Assembly: GCF_016798225.1 (NCBI RefSeq)
Contig: NZ_JAEUYX010000005.1
Coordinates: 1-64,000, forward strand
From: Anaerococcus sp. mt242
Lineage (GTDB): Bacteria; Bacillota; Clostridia; Tissierellales; Peptoniphilaceae
Length of the DNA: 64,000 nt
Reading direction: 5' to 3'
Shown: positions 7,048-13,109 of the stretch, one piece after another
How positions within the stretch are numbered: position 1 is the stretch's first letter
Layout: each line of letters opens with the position of its first letter
Notes under the pieces: generated by a model
The model's input: only the letters and a program-made list of their open reading frames with translations
The model's database searches: none
What the model was told of the DNA's origin: nothing
Program-made: the position numbers and the translations under genes

Positions 7048-8647
7048 GTATATTGCCTCCCTTTGTTATAGTAGCATCCATTTGTTTGTCTATTAAGCTT
7101 CCAGTAATTATAAATATCACAACTAGAAAAAGTAAGTAGTATATATTTAAAAACTCACTTATATATTCAATAATCAATATGAGCATAGGAATTATTGTAA
7201 AAGGTAACTTAAATAAATTTTGCATCTTCTCATCTATGAAAGAACTTTCTTCGCTATTATCTAAACTAGTGTCTAATTGGGAAGAAATAGCAAAGTTTAA
7301 AAATCTAGAAAATGTTGCTAGCTTACAATTGAATATTTGTATTCTCGGTGCAAGAAAGATAATTATAAATATAAGCATTAAAGCAAATATTTTATTATCA
7401 ATATAAATAATGGAAAACACTGCCTGTAAGATTATCTGTACAAACAGCATTTTTTTTGTGTAATTATTTAAACAATTAACTCTATTATTATAAATATCTA
7501 GGATAGGCTTTGAAGCTAATCTAAAATAATATACGTCAGTTCTTATATCATAGTTCGTAAATTCATTAGCTAATGTTACATACAAGGATCTAATAAAATT
7601 GGAATTAGATATATAAAAAAGCCATATTATAAGGGTAATCTTAATCATATCATTTTTCTGATTATTTAGTATCATAAGCTCTATTAAGGTAACTACCATG
7701 TACTCTGGAATTTTTAAAACTTGACTAGCTAGATTATCTAGTGAAGCAGAATATATTCTTTTTATCAAAGGTAATTTATCATCTGATTTTATATATTTAT
7801 TAGAAACTATATTACCATCTAAAATTAAAATTTTATTAAGCCAGATATCCCTATAATTTCTAAGATTATTTATTATATTAATAATTACATATAAAATTAA
7901 AACAAGTAAAATAAAAAATTTGTATTTAAAAAAATAATACTTGTAAATACTTATTGGTCTTTTAATTGATTCCATTAAGTCACTAAGTAAAACATCTTCC
8001 TCAAAAGAATTACTATTAATTATTAATTTTATAATATTTATTGTCTCCCCAACTAAAGAAAAAACGAGAGATACAATGAGATATGTAAATACTATAGCAA
8101 AAATAACTTTAATTACCTTAATAAATAAAGCAAGGCCTGAATTATAGTTTTTCTTAATTTCCTTATTAACTGATCCTATTTTTGAAAAATAGGATAATAT
8201 AAATACAGGTACAATATAAAATACTAGCTTCCTATCCCATACCACTGCTCCTACTATAATAGGAATTAAACTAGATATATTAAATATAAAATCAATTATA
8301 TATATGGGAGTGATTGTTTTTTTCAAAAAACTAGGATAAGTAGTAGAATTAATCCTATATAAATCCAAATTATTTTGTAAAAAATTTATATTAGTCTTAT
8401 TAGTAGTTGATAAATTCACAAATATAACCATCAAGATTAATATTTTTACTAAGTTAATGTTTATATTAAAAATTTCTATGTTATTTAAAAAATAATATAG
8501 AAATATAGAGGTAAATAACAACGTAAGAAATTCTTTTGCAAAAAAAACTATGTAGCAAGGCTTTTGAGTTTCTAAAGAAAAGAACTTTTGATAAAAACTA
8601 AATTTACTTTTCAAATTAATTTTCCCAAGTATAGAAAAAAGTAGCAA
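7022..8647 (-). CDS. cirB: Large membrane protein required for circular bacteriocin maturation (CirB-like)
   Basis: A 541-residue protein beginning with TTG behind AGGAGATTAAA. It has about ten to twelve membrane helices in two groups separated by a soluble stretch (about residues 285-380), and is rich in Ile, Lys and Asn. Position directly after the precursor gene, length and topology match CirB of the circularin A cluster (and As-48B), large membrane proteins needed for production and suspected of cyclising or exporting the peptide. I cannot see catalytic residues. The assignment is by gene order and architecture. Confidence 0.7.
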   Translation of the reverse strand: MLLFSILGKINLKSKFSFYQKFFSLETQKPCYIVFFAKEFLTLLFTSIFLYYFLNNIEIFNININLVKILILMVIFVNLSTTNKTNINFLQNNLDLYRINSTTYPSFLKKTITPIYIIDFIFNISSLIPIIVGAVVWDRKLVFYIVPVFILSYFSKIGSVNKEIKKNYNSGLALFIKVIKVIFAIVFTYLIVSLVFSLVGETINIIKLIINSNSFEEDVLLSDLMESIKRPISIYKYYFFKYKFFILLVLILYVIINIINNLRNYRDIWLNKILILDGNIVSNKYIKSDDKLPLIKRIYSASLDNLASQVLKIPEYMVVTLIELMILNNQKNDMIKITLIIWLFYISNSNFIRSLYVTLANEFTNYDIRTDVYYFRLASKPILDIYNNRVNCLNNYTKKMLFVQIILQAVFSIIYIDNKIFALMLIFIIIFLAPRIQIFNCKLATFSRFLNFAISSQLDTSLDNSEESSFIDEKMQNLFKLPFTIIPMLILIIEYISEFLNIYYLLFLVVIFIITGSLIDKQMDATITKGGNILERINVID

Positions 8648-8677
8648 TTTAATCTCCTAAGGGTAAAAATATATAAA

Positions 8678-8689
8678 TAGTGGTGCAGA
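8678..8689. repeat. Left arm of a 12-bp inverted repeat flanking the bacteriocin gene
   Basis: TAGTGGTGCAGA on the plus strand here is the exact inverse complement of 8969-8980. In the leftward mRNA the two copies could pair, looping out the cirA coding region. The downstream copy is followed by U-rich sequence. Confidence 0.5.
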
Positions 8690-8715
8690 TTTTATTAAAT
8701 TATTTTAAGTATTTT

Positions 8716-8943
8716 TTACCAAGCAACGGCTTTAACCATACTTTTTTTAGCTAATGTTTTTACAGTTTGTTTAAAGGTTGCCCACCCCATTGTCATAAGA
8801 GCAGTAGCCCCACCAGATGCTATACTTGAGATAATTCCTAAAACTGTTACTAATGTTCCTGCGCCTAGTACCACATTAACAACTGTAGTTGCTATTGCTG
8901 TTGGTACTCCTAAAGTTGCTGCTACAAGCATAATTAATTCCAT
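8716..8943 (-). CDS. cirA: Circular bacteriocin precursor, circularin A-like
   Basis: A 75-residue precursor with an ATG behind AAGGAG. It has a very short leader (MELIML) and a 69-residue hydrophobic core starting VAATLGV and ending AVAW. From memory the core matches circularin A along its whole length, including the stretches NAGTLVTVLGI-like, SIASGGA, GWATFK and LAKKSM. Mature AS-48 and uberolysin also end in Trp, and circularin A joins Val1 to an aromatic last residue, so a Val7-Trp75 head-to-tail bond is the natural prediction. The folded product should be a saposin-like bundle of helices that permeabilises membranes of related Gram-positive bacteria. cirB, cirC, cirD and a small immunity-like gene follow. 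A pheromone-like peptide gene ends only 70 bases upstream. Confidence 0.92.
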   Translation of the reverse strand: MELIMLVAATLGVPTAIATTVVNVVLGAGTLVTVLGIISSIASGGATALMTMGWATFKQTVKTLAKKSMVKAVAW

Positions 8944-8968
8944 ATTTTTTCTCCTTATTATTATATTT

Positions 8969-8980
8969 TCTGCACCACTA
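8969..8980. repeat. Right arm of a 12-bp inverted repeat flanking the bacteriocin gene
   Basis: TCTGCACCACTA on the plus strand is the exact inverse complement of 8678-8689. In the mRNA it lies in the 5' untranslated region of cirA. Confidence 0.5.
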
Positions 8981-9012
8981 GATATAACTAAGTTAAATAA
9001 CTAAATATTATT

Positions 9013-9126
9013 TTATAAACTATATATTGATATTGGTATTTGTGATATATCTGAACGATTGTTAGGTATAACCATGACACAAAGCAGTAGTAAAGCTGCA
9101 ATTAATTTATTTTTTCTTAATTTCAT
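9013..9126 (-). CDS. Secreted pheromone-like peptide precursor ending QIPISIYSL
   Basis: A 37-residue ORF, ATG at 9126 behind GAAAGG. It has a basic start (MKLRKNK), a hydrophobic core (LIAALLLLCVMVIP) and a short polar tail (NNRSDIS) ending in QIPISIYSL. This is the organisation of RRNPP-type signal precursors (PapR, SHP, cCF10-like): signal peptide, then a C-terminal hydrophobic peptide released by proteolysis. Its last residues share PISIY with the C terminus of the peptide at 40210-40422, which lies beside a paralogous regulator. The gene sits between its presumed receptor gene (9204-10103) and the bacteriocin genes. I infer a quorum signal controlling bacteriocin production. The processing site is not known. 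Confidence 0.75.
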   Translation of the reverse strand: MKLRKNKLIAALLLLCVMVIPNNRSDISQIPISIYSL

Positions 9127-9157
9127 TTTTTATCCTTTCTTTACTTTTTACAATTCT

Positions 9158-9163
9158 ATTATA
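9158..9163 (-). promoter_or_regulatory. -10 element of the pheromone gene
   Basis: TATAAT reads leftward 31 bases before the pheromone ATG. The -35 position (9181-9186) is only TTTTTT, part of the preceding terminator, so the promoter probably needs an activator. A similar arrangement precedes the second pheromone gene. Confidence 0.45.
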
Positions 9164-9177
9164 ATTTCTTTTACAAT

Positions 9178-9203
9178 AAAAAAAAACCCACTTTTTTGTG
9201 GGC
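9178..9203 (-). terminator. Terminator between regulator and pheromone gene
   Basis: Leftward, GCCCAC pairs with GTGGG and is followed by nine T residues. It starts immediately after the regulator stop codon. Confidence 0.8.
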
Positions 9204-10103
9204 CTATGGAGCATTTATTATATTTTTTATGCTTTTTTCTATTAAAATTCTAACGTTATCTTTTAACAATAGACTACATAAATCTAGGGATTTATTAAGT
9301 TCTATCTCATAGTCAGGATCATTAAGTTGATACATAGATAATCCTTTTAGGTAATAAAATAACATAATTCTTTTAAAGTCATTGTTGGCTGAGCTTTGAG
9401 CTAAAGACTTATCACAAATTATTATTGAATTATTGTAATCTTTACATACATAATAGTATCTTGCCAAATTATACATCAGATTTATGTAATTAGGATCATA
9501 TTTTTCTAATTTATCCATAAGATAATCTAATATTTCTTTGCATTTTTCTATCTTATCGATATATAGATAATATTCAGAAAGATTGATTAGTATCCTAGAT
9601 CCAATTGTATTAGGACTTCTATTAGATTTTTCTTTTAAATCCTCATCTTTTAAGTTTAAGGCAAGCAGGAGGTACTCTTTAAATTTATCATAGTCTCCAG
9701 TAACTTCTTTTTCATAAATCCCTTTATAATAATATATGTACTGATTTAGATTTGTATAGTATAGCTCTGATAAATTTTCTCTGATAGATATTAGCTCTTT
9801 TATTTTTTCTTCTATTCTATGAAAATTTGTATTTTCTAAATCATAATCTATTTTTCTTATAATTTTACTAGCTTCCTCCCAACTAGATCCTTTATCTTTC
9901 ATTAATACTATTTCAAAATCTATGTCTAAAGCATCTAATATTTCTATAAACGAATCAAGCCTAGGGTTGTTGTAATTGTTTTCTATTCTTCTAACTGATT
10001 CTATGTTTATTCCCGATAATTCAGCTAGCATTCGTTGGGACATATTCTTAGATTTTCTAATCCTCTTAATTTCATTACCAATATTTTTATAATTTTGATT
10101 CAT
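9204..10103 (-). CDS. RRNPP-type XRE-TPR transcriptional regulator (peptide receptor candidate)
   Basis: The frame extends to 10142, but GGAG before the ATG at 10103 fixes a 299-residue protein starting MNQNYKN. Residues 1-65 are an XRE helix-turn-helix (IGNEIKRIRKSKNMSQRMLA, then the recognition helix INIESVRRIENN). The rest is a helical repeat region with aromatic TPR-like units (YYYKGIYEKE, YYLYIDKIEKCKEILDYL, YNLARYYYVCKDYNNSI, YYLKGLSMYQL). This is the PlcR/Rgg/ComR plan, in which the repeat domain binds an imported peptide. It is a clear paralog of the protein at 40490-41389, and both are followed by a terminator and a pheromone-like gene. It probably controls the pheromone and cir genes. 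Whether it activates or represses is unknown. Confidence 0.82.
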   Translation of the reverse strand: MNQNYKNIGNEIKRIRKSKNMSQRMLAELSGINIESVRRIENNYNNPRLDSFIEILDALDIDFEIVLMKDKGSSWEEASKIIRKIDYDLENTNFHRIEEKIKELISIRENLSELYYTNLNQYIYYYKGIYEKEVTGDYDKFKEYLLLALNLKDEDLKEKSNRSPNTIGSRILINLSEYYLYIDKIEKCKEILDYLMDKLEKYDPNYINLMYNLARYYYVCKDYNNSIIICDKSLAQSSANNDFKRIMLFYYLKGLSMYQLNDPDYEIELNKSLDLCSLLLKDNVRILIEKSIKNIINAP

Positions 10104-10202
10104 ATAGTTTCTCCATCTTAAAAAATATTTTTTAGATAACATTTACACATATATACTATATAAAAAAATCGCTAGATCACTACTATCAATCTTTTTACTT
10201 AT

Positions 10203-10415
10203 TTATTCACTTTCAAATGTTCTAGAAAAATCAGAAAACCACTTTAATTCTTTTTCTGCAGTTTTCTCATCCCGGCCGTATTGGCCAATTAGAAATTCTT
10301 TAAAATTTTCTACACTTGATAAATCTGCGTCCAAAGGCTCACTTTTTAATGCGCCCCAATGATCTATGGCTAGCTGGCCATTTTTATTCCATATATCTCT
10401 TATTTTAAAATCCAT
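10203..10415 (-). CDS. CsbD-like small protein
   Basis: The open frame reaches 10448, but AAAGGTG lies before the ATG at 10415, giving 70 residues. The pattern IRDIWNKNGQLAIDHWGALK, then acidic residues, LIGQYGRDEKTAEKELKWF, resembles CsbD-family proteins (W..l...WG.L, then a GQYG turn and a terminal helix). CsbD is a small soluble stress-induced protein of unknown mechanism in Bacillus. The resemblance is by eye and weak in places. The gene follows the AIM24-family gene in the same direction and may share its transcript. Confidence 0.5.
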   Translation of the reverse strand: MDFKIRDIWNKNGQLAIDHWGALKSEPLDADLSSVENFKEFLIGQYGRDEKTAEKELKWFSDFSRTFESE

Positions 10416-10455
10416 ATCATACACCTTTACTATAATATAGATACCCACATTAAAT

Positions 10456-11217
10456 TTATAAATCTACTGGTGCCATAAGGACTTTTCCTGTACCGCGGTA
10501 AACATTTACAAAGCCTTCTCCGCTGGCAGCAGATCCTATTAATGACCTTGTTGTTCGCTCAACAGTAAATTTAAGTGAAGAAGACCAAGCAATAGCAAAA
10601 GATCCGTCTATCCTTAGTTCATCATTATCAAGTTCAACCTCAATTAACTCATTTCTTGCGACTGGTGATTCCAAAGCCACCACTCCATTACCAAATAAAC
10701 CTAAGTTAAACAATCCTTCTCCACCAGCAACTGCAGATGAAATTGAAGATCTGGCTACTGTTTTGTGGTCTAGGGATGATTCGCAAGCTAGGAAATATCC
10801 GTCTTCTAAAACTAGGCCACCATCCCAATTATCAACATCTAGTAAAATTATGTATTTATAAGTTGGTTCTAAAACTACCATACCTGAGCCGTGGTATTCT
10901 GGCTTTATGGCAGATTCGTTAGTTACAGATGATCTTATACTTTTGCTAAAAAAATCTCCCACACCCTTGATACCTGTACCAGCATTTACATCACCAACCA
11001 TCCATTGCATAGCTCCTTGTTGGAGGGTAACTGGATTTACTGATAAGTCACAAACTAATTGTTTGAGCCTAACCCCCATTTGGGCGGCAAAATATTCCTT
11101 TTGAGCAGTTTCCTTAGTAACTGATAAGTCTCTTTTGTATTCTGCTATCCTAAAAGCCCCCTGCTGGTCAGTAATCATTATGTCATCATTATCTATAAAA
11201 TTATTAATCTTAAACAC
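10456..11217 (-). CDS. AIM24 family protein
   Basis: A 253-residue soluble beta-rich protein. It contains the repeated glycine-rich turns typical of the AIM24/TIGR00266 family: QQGAMQWMVGDVNAGTGIKG, GEGLFNLGLFGNGVVALESP and GEGFVNVYRGTGKVLMAP. Bacterial members form trimeric double beta-helix-like folds; the yeast namesake is mitochondrial, and the bacterial role is unknown. The start at 11217 is behind GGAGGCAGATGTG. It is transcribed away from the DUF2089-type regulator, from a shared intergenic region, and is probably followed by the CsbD-like gene on one transcript. Confidence 0.8.
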   Translation of the reverse strand: MFKINNFIDNDDIMITDQQGAFRIAEYKRDLSVTKETAQKEYFAAQMGVRLKQLVCDLSVNPVTLQQGAMQWMVGDVNAGTGIKGVGDFFSKSIRSSVTNESAIKPEYHGSGMVVLEPTYKYIILLDVDNWDGGLVLEDGYFLACESSLDHKTVARSSISSAVAGGEGLFNLGLFGNGVVALESPVARNELIEVELDNDELRIDGSFAIAWSSSLKFTVERTTRSLIGSAASGEGFVNVYRGTGKVLMAPVDL

Positions 11218-11305
11218 ATCTGCCTCCTTTTGCTTTTATTGTACCAAAAATTTGTTAATTTTGTATATAACTTAACTTTAAATAAAAATGCATTTTACTT
11301 AATAT

Positions 11306-11338
11306 TTGATTTTAATATTATTCAAGTGTATATTGAAT
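11306..11338 (+). promoter_or_regulatory. Promoter with overlapping palindrome before the DUF2089-type gene
   Basis: TTGATT (11306-11311) and TATATT (11329-11334) are 17 bases apart. ATTCAA (11320-11325) and TTGAAT (11333-11338) form an inverted repeat with a 7-base spacer across the -10, a possible operator. Confidence 0.5.
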
Positions 11339-11357
11339 ATAATTAAAGGAGAGATAT

Positions 11358-11654
11358 ATGGCTATAGATGTAATTCCTGACTGGATGAGTAATTTAGATG
11401 ATGAAGATATAAATTTTATTAAAAACTTTTTACTTGCATCGGGTTCTTTAAAAGAAATAGCAAAGCAGTATGAGGTTACTTACCCTACTGTAAGGCTTAG
11501 ATTGGATAAACTTATTCAAAAGATTGAGATTAATGAAGATAATGCCCAAGATCCATATGTGGGTCTGGTTAAAAAACTTGCTGTAAATGACAAAATTGAT
11601 TTTGATACAGCGAAGATTCTAATAAATGAATATAGGAAAAGGAAAGGAGTCTAG
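11358..11654 (+). CDS. DUF2089-type helix-turn-helix regulator
   Basis: A 98-residue cytoplasmic protein starting at an ATG behind AAAGGAGAG. Residues about 15-50 form a sigma-like or AsiC-like helix-turn-helix (LLASGSLKEIAKQYEVTYPT then VRLRLDKLIQKI). The C-terminal part is acidic and helical. This fits DUF2089 family proteins, predicted DNA-binding regulators. It is followed two bases later by a small membrane protein, an arrangement often seen for a regulator that controls its membrane partner. No target is visible except its own promoter region, where an inverted repeat overlaps the -10. Confidence 0.7.
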   Translation: MAIDVIPDWMSNLDDEDINFIKNFLLASGSLKEIAKQYEVTYPTVRLRLDKLIQKIEINEDNAQDPYVGLVKKLAVNDKIDFDTAKILINEYRKRKGV

Positions 11655-11655
11655 T

Positions 11656-11973
11656 ATGCGAAATACTAATTTTTACTTATTGATAACTTTGTTAGTTTTT
11701 ATAGGAGTTATATTTGTTCAAGTTAAACTTTCATCTACTGATAGTAAGTTCTTTGGTTTGATATTGCCTGGTATAAGCTTTATATTATTATCTTTAGGTT
11801 CACTAACCTACGATAGCATTGGAGTAAGTAATAATAGTAGTATTTTAAGTCAATTCTTTGGTTTTTTGATTGCAAATATCCCAACATTTATATTCTTAGC
11901 AATATACTTTGGAGTACGCGAGAAAAATCGTGTTAATAAGCAAATAGAAAAAATGAATATAAAAGATTTATAA
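11656..11973 (+). CDS. Small membrane protein paired with the DUF2089-type regulator
   Basis: The frame extends upstream to 11626, but AAAGGAG precedes the ATG at 11656, one base after the regulator stop, so the protein has 105 residues. It has three membrane helices (about residues 5-21, 30-50 and 66-88) and a basic, charged C-terminal tail (REKNRVNKQIEKMNIKDL) likely in the cytoplasm. I recognise no family. The close spacing makes co-translation with the regulator very likely. Confidence 0.55.
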   Translation: MRNTNFYLLITLLVFIGVIFVQVKLSSTDSKFFGLILPGISFILLSLGSLTYDSIGVSNNSSILSQFFGFLIANIPTFIFLAIYFGVREKNRVNKQIEKMNIKDL

Positions 11974-11976
11974 ATA

Positions 11977-12015
11977 AAAAAGACGAACCTTGAAGTTAGG
12001 GTTCGTCTTTTGTAA
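11977..12015 (+). terminator. Rho-independent terminator
   Basis: AAGACGAACC pairs with GGTTCGTCTT around a 9- to 10-base loop and is followed by TTT. It closes the DUF2089-membrane protein operon. Confidence 0.75.
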
Positions 12016-12157
12016 TATCAAATAATAAGACTGGCAAAAGCACTCTATTATTGCTAATTTGTTCCTATAATATTATTCTTTACCTTTAAATCATAAGGAT
12101 AAGTGGGATTTTTACTAGATATAAATATCTTTAAGTATATAATTTAGCGGCACCTTA

Positions 12158-12580
12158 TTAGTCAATTATCATATACCAGTCGTTAGATTTAATATTTTCA
12201 AAATTTATTTTATTATTAGAAAAAATTTTACCATTAAATGGAATCTCATAGCTTAATTTTTTTCCAAGATGAACTATGTCTATGATAGCCTTGTTATCCT
12301 TGGTATCAAAATTTAAAGATTCTATTTCATTTGCTGGTAGCAAGCTGAAGTCTCCCTTAGTGGAATTAGAAATTTCTTTTTCGTATATGCCCTTATTAGT
12401 AAAATTTATTATAAAGGTTCTATTAGAATCAAAAACATTGTAGCTTGTTGAAGCTAAAAGTTTACCCAGTCCTTTGATTGGTCCATTGTGCTTTATAGCA
12501 ACTAAGTAAGCATCATTTTTTCCAAAATTTTCTACCACTTTATTATCTATATTATTTTTGTCATTGAAAAAAAGTCCCAT
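12158..12580 (-). CDS. Hypothetical soluble protein, possibly PH-like
   Basis: A 140-residue cytoplasmic protein without signal peptide or membrane helix. The sequence is rich in alternating beta-strand patterns (RTFIINFTNKGIYEKEI, KAIIDIVHLGKKLSYEI, NDWYMIID), suggesting a small beta-barrel such as the bacterial PH-like folds. I do not recognise the family. It begins 15 bases after the XRE regulator gene and reads in the same direction, so the two form an operon and it may be the gene the regulator controls. Confidence 0.5.
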   Translation of the reverse strand: MGLFFNDKNNIDNKVVENFGKNDAYLVAIKHNGPIKGLGKLLASTSYNVFDSNRTFIINFTNKGIYEKEISNSTKGDFSLLPANEIESLNFDTKDNKAIIDIVHLGKKLSYEIPFNGKIFSNNKINFENIKSNDWYMIID

Positions 12581-12594
12581 ATTTCCTCCTCTTT

Positions 12595-12822
12595 TTAATC
12601 AAAAATAAATACTTGTTTGATATCTTTATCCAAAACTTTGCATATTTTGTAAGCTGTCTCTAAAGTTGGGCTTATAGTTTTATTTTCATAGGCCATAATC
12701 GATCTTCTTTTTAGACCAACAGCCTTGGCCAAGCTATGTTGAGATAGGCCTTTTTCCTTTCTAAATTCGGCAATTCTATTTTCTATTTTTACTTCAACTT
12801 GTTTTTGCAATACTAGCTCCAT
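12595..12822 (-). CDS. XRE-family repressor-like DNA-binding protein
   Basis: A compact helix-turn-helix protein: IENRIAEFRKEKGLSQHSLA, AVGLKRRSIMAYENKTISPT, then a helix ending with the hydrophobic tail IKQVFIFD, the Cro/CI or YozG-like layout. The open frame continues upstream to 12900, but that would run through the promoter. The ATG at 12822 lacks a ribosome site. A TTG at 12810 has GGAG six bases before it and may be the true start (72 residues). Upstream, a perfect promoter overlaps two 16-bp direct repeats that look like its own operators. It probably represses itself and the following gene. Confidence 0.72.
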   Translation of the reverse strand: MELVLQKQVEVKIENRIAEFRKEKGLSQHSLAKAVGLKRRSIMAYENKTISPTLETAYKICKVLDKDIKQVFIFD

Positions 12823-12826
12823 TATG

Positions 12827-12865
12827 GTTACATTTATAGTACTAAATTTGTTACATTTATAGTAC
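12827..12865. promoter_or_regulatory. Two direct-repeat operators upstream of the XRE gene
   Basis: GTTACATTTATAGTAC occurs at 12827-12842 and again at 12850-12865, a 23-bp period, roughly two helical turns. The right copy covers the -10 hexamer. This suggests cooperative binding by the adjacent XRE protein. Confidence 0.65.
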
Positions 12866-12887
12866 CATTTTATATTTCTCTTGTCAA
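12859..12887 (-). promoter_or_regulatory. Promoter of the XRE gene
   Basis: Leftward TTGACA (12882-12887), 17-base spacer, TACTAT (12859-12864). The -35 begins within the T-tract of the terminator of the oppF transcript. Confidence 0.7.
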
Positions 12888-12917
12888 AAAAAGACTCCAA
12901 CGTATATGGAGTCTTTG
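12885..12917 (-). terminator. Terminator of the opp operon
   Basis: Leftward AGACTCCA pairs with TGGAGTCT, followed by seven T residues, three bases after the stop region of the small membrane protein at 12921-13109. Confidence 0.8.
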
Positions 12918-12920
12918 TCT

Positions 12921-13109
12921 TTATAAAAATATGGTCAGCATCAGCAAAGGACCTACTACCAAAAGTAACCCTGGTAAAAATACCTTCATTGCTGCTAAAA
13001 ACATTGCTAATTTATCATCTTTTTCTAGATTATTTTCATCTAACAAGTTTTCTTTTTCATAGATTTCATCGGCGTTTTTGCCGCTAAATCTATCTATAGG
13101 CTTTTTCAT
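12921..13109 (-). CDS. Small single-pass membrane protein at the end of the opp operon
   Basis: A 62-residue protein whose ATG overlaps the oppF stop by four bases (13106-13109). The N-terminal 38 residues are charged (KNADEIYEKENLLDENNLEK), followed by one hydrophobic C-terminal segment (FLPGLLLVVGPLLMLTIFL). That suggests a tail-anchored or C-terminally anchored protein with its charged part in the cytoplasm. I know no such standard Opp subunit. Its coupling to oppF suggests an accessory role with the transporter, and the unusual OppC and OppF of this operon make that worth noting. Confidence 0.55.
   Translation of the reverse strand: MKKPIDRFSGKNADEIYEKENLLDENNLEKDDKLAMFLAAMKVFLPGLLLVVGPLLMLTIFL

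Noticed and set aside
9059..9253. Plus-strand 64-codon frame
   Set aside because: It crosses the pheromone gene, its promoter and a terminator on the opposite strand. No ribosome site.
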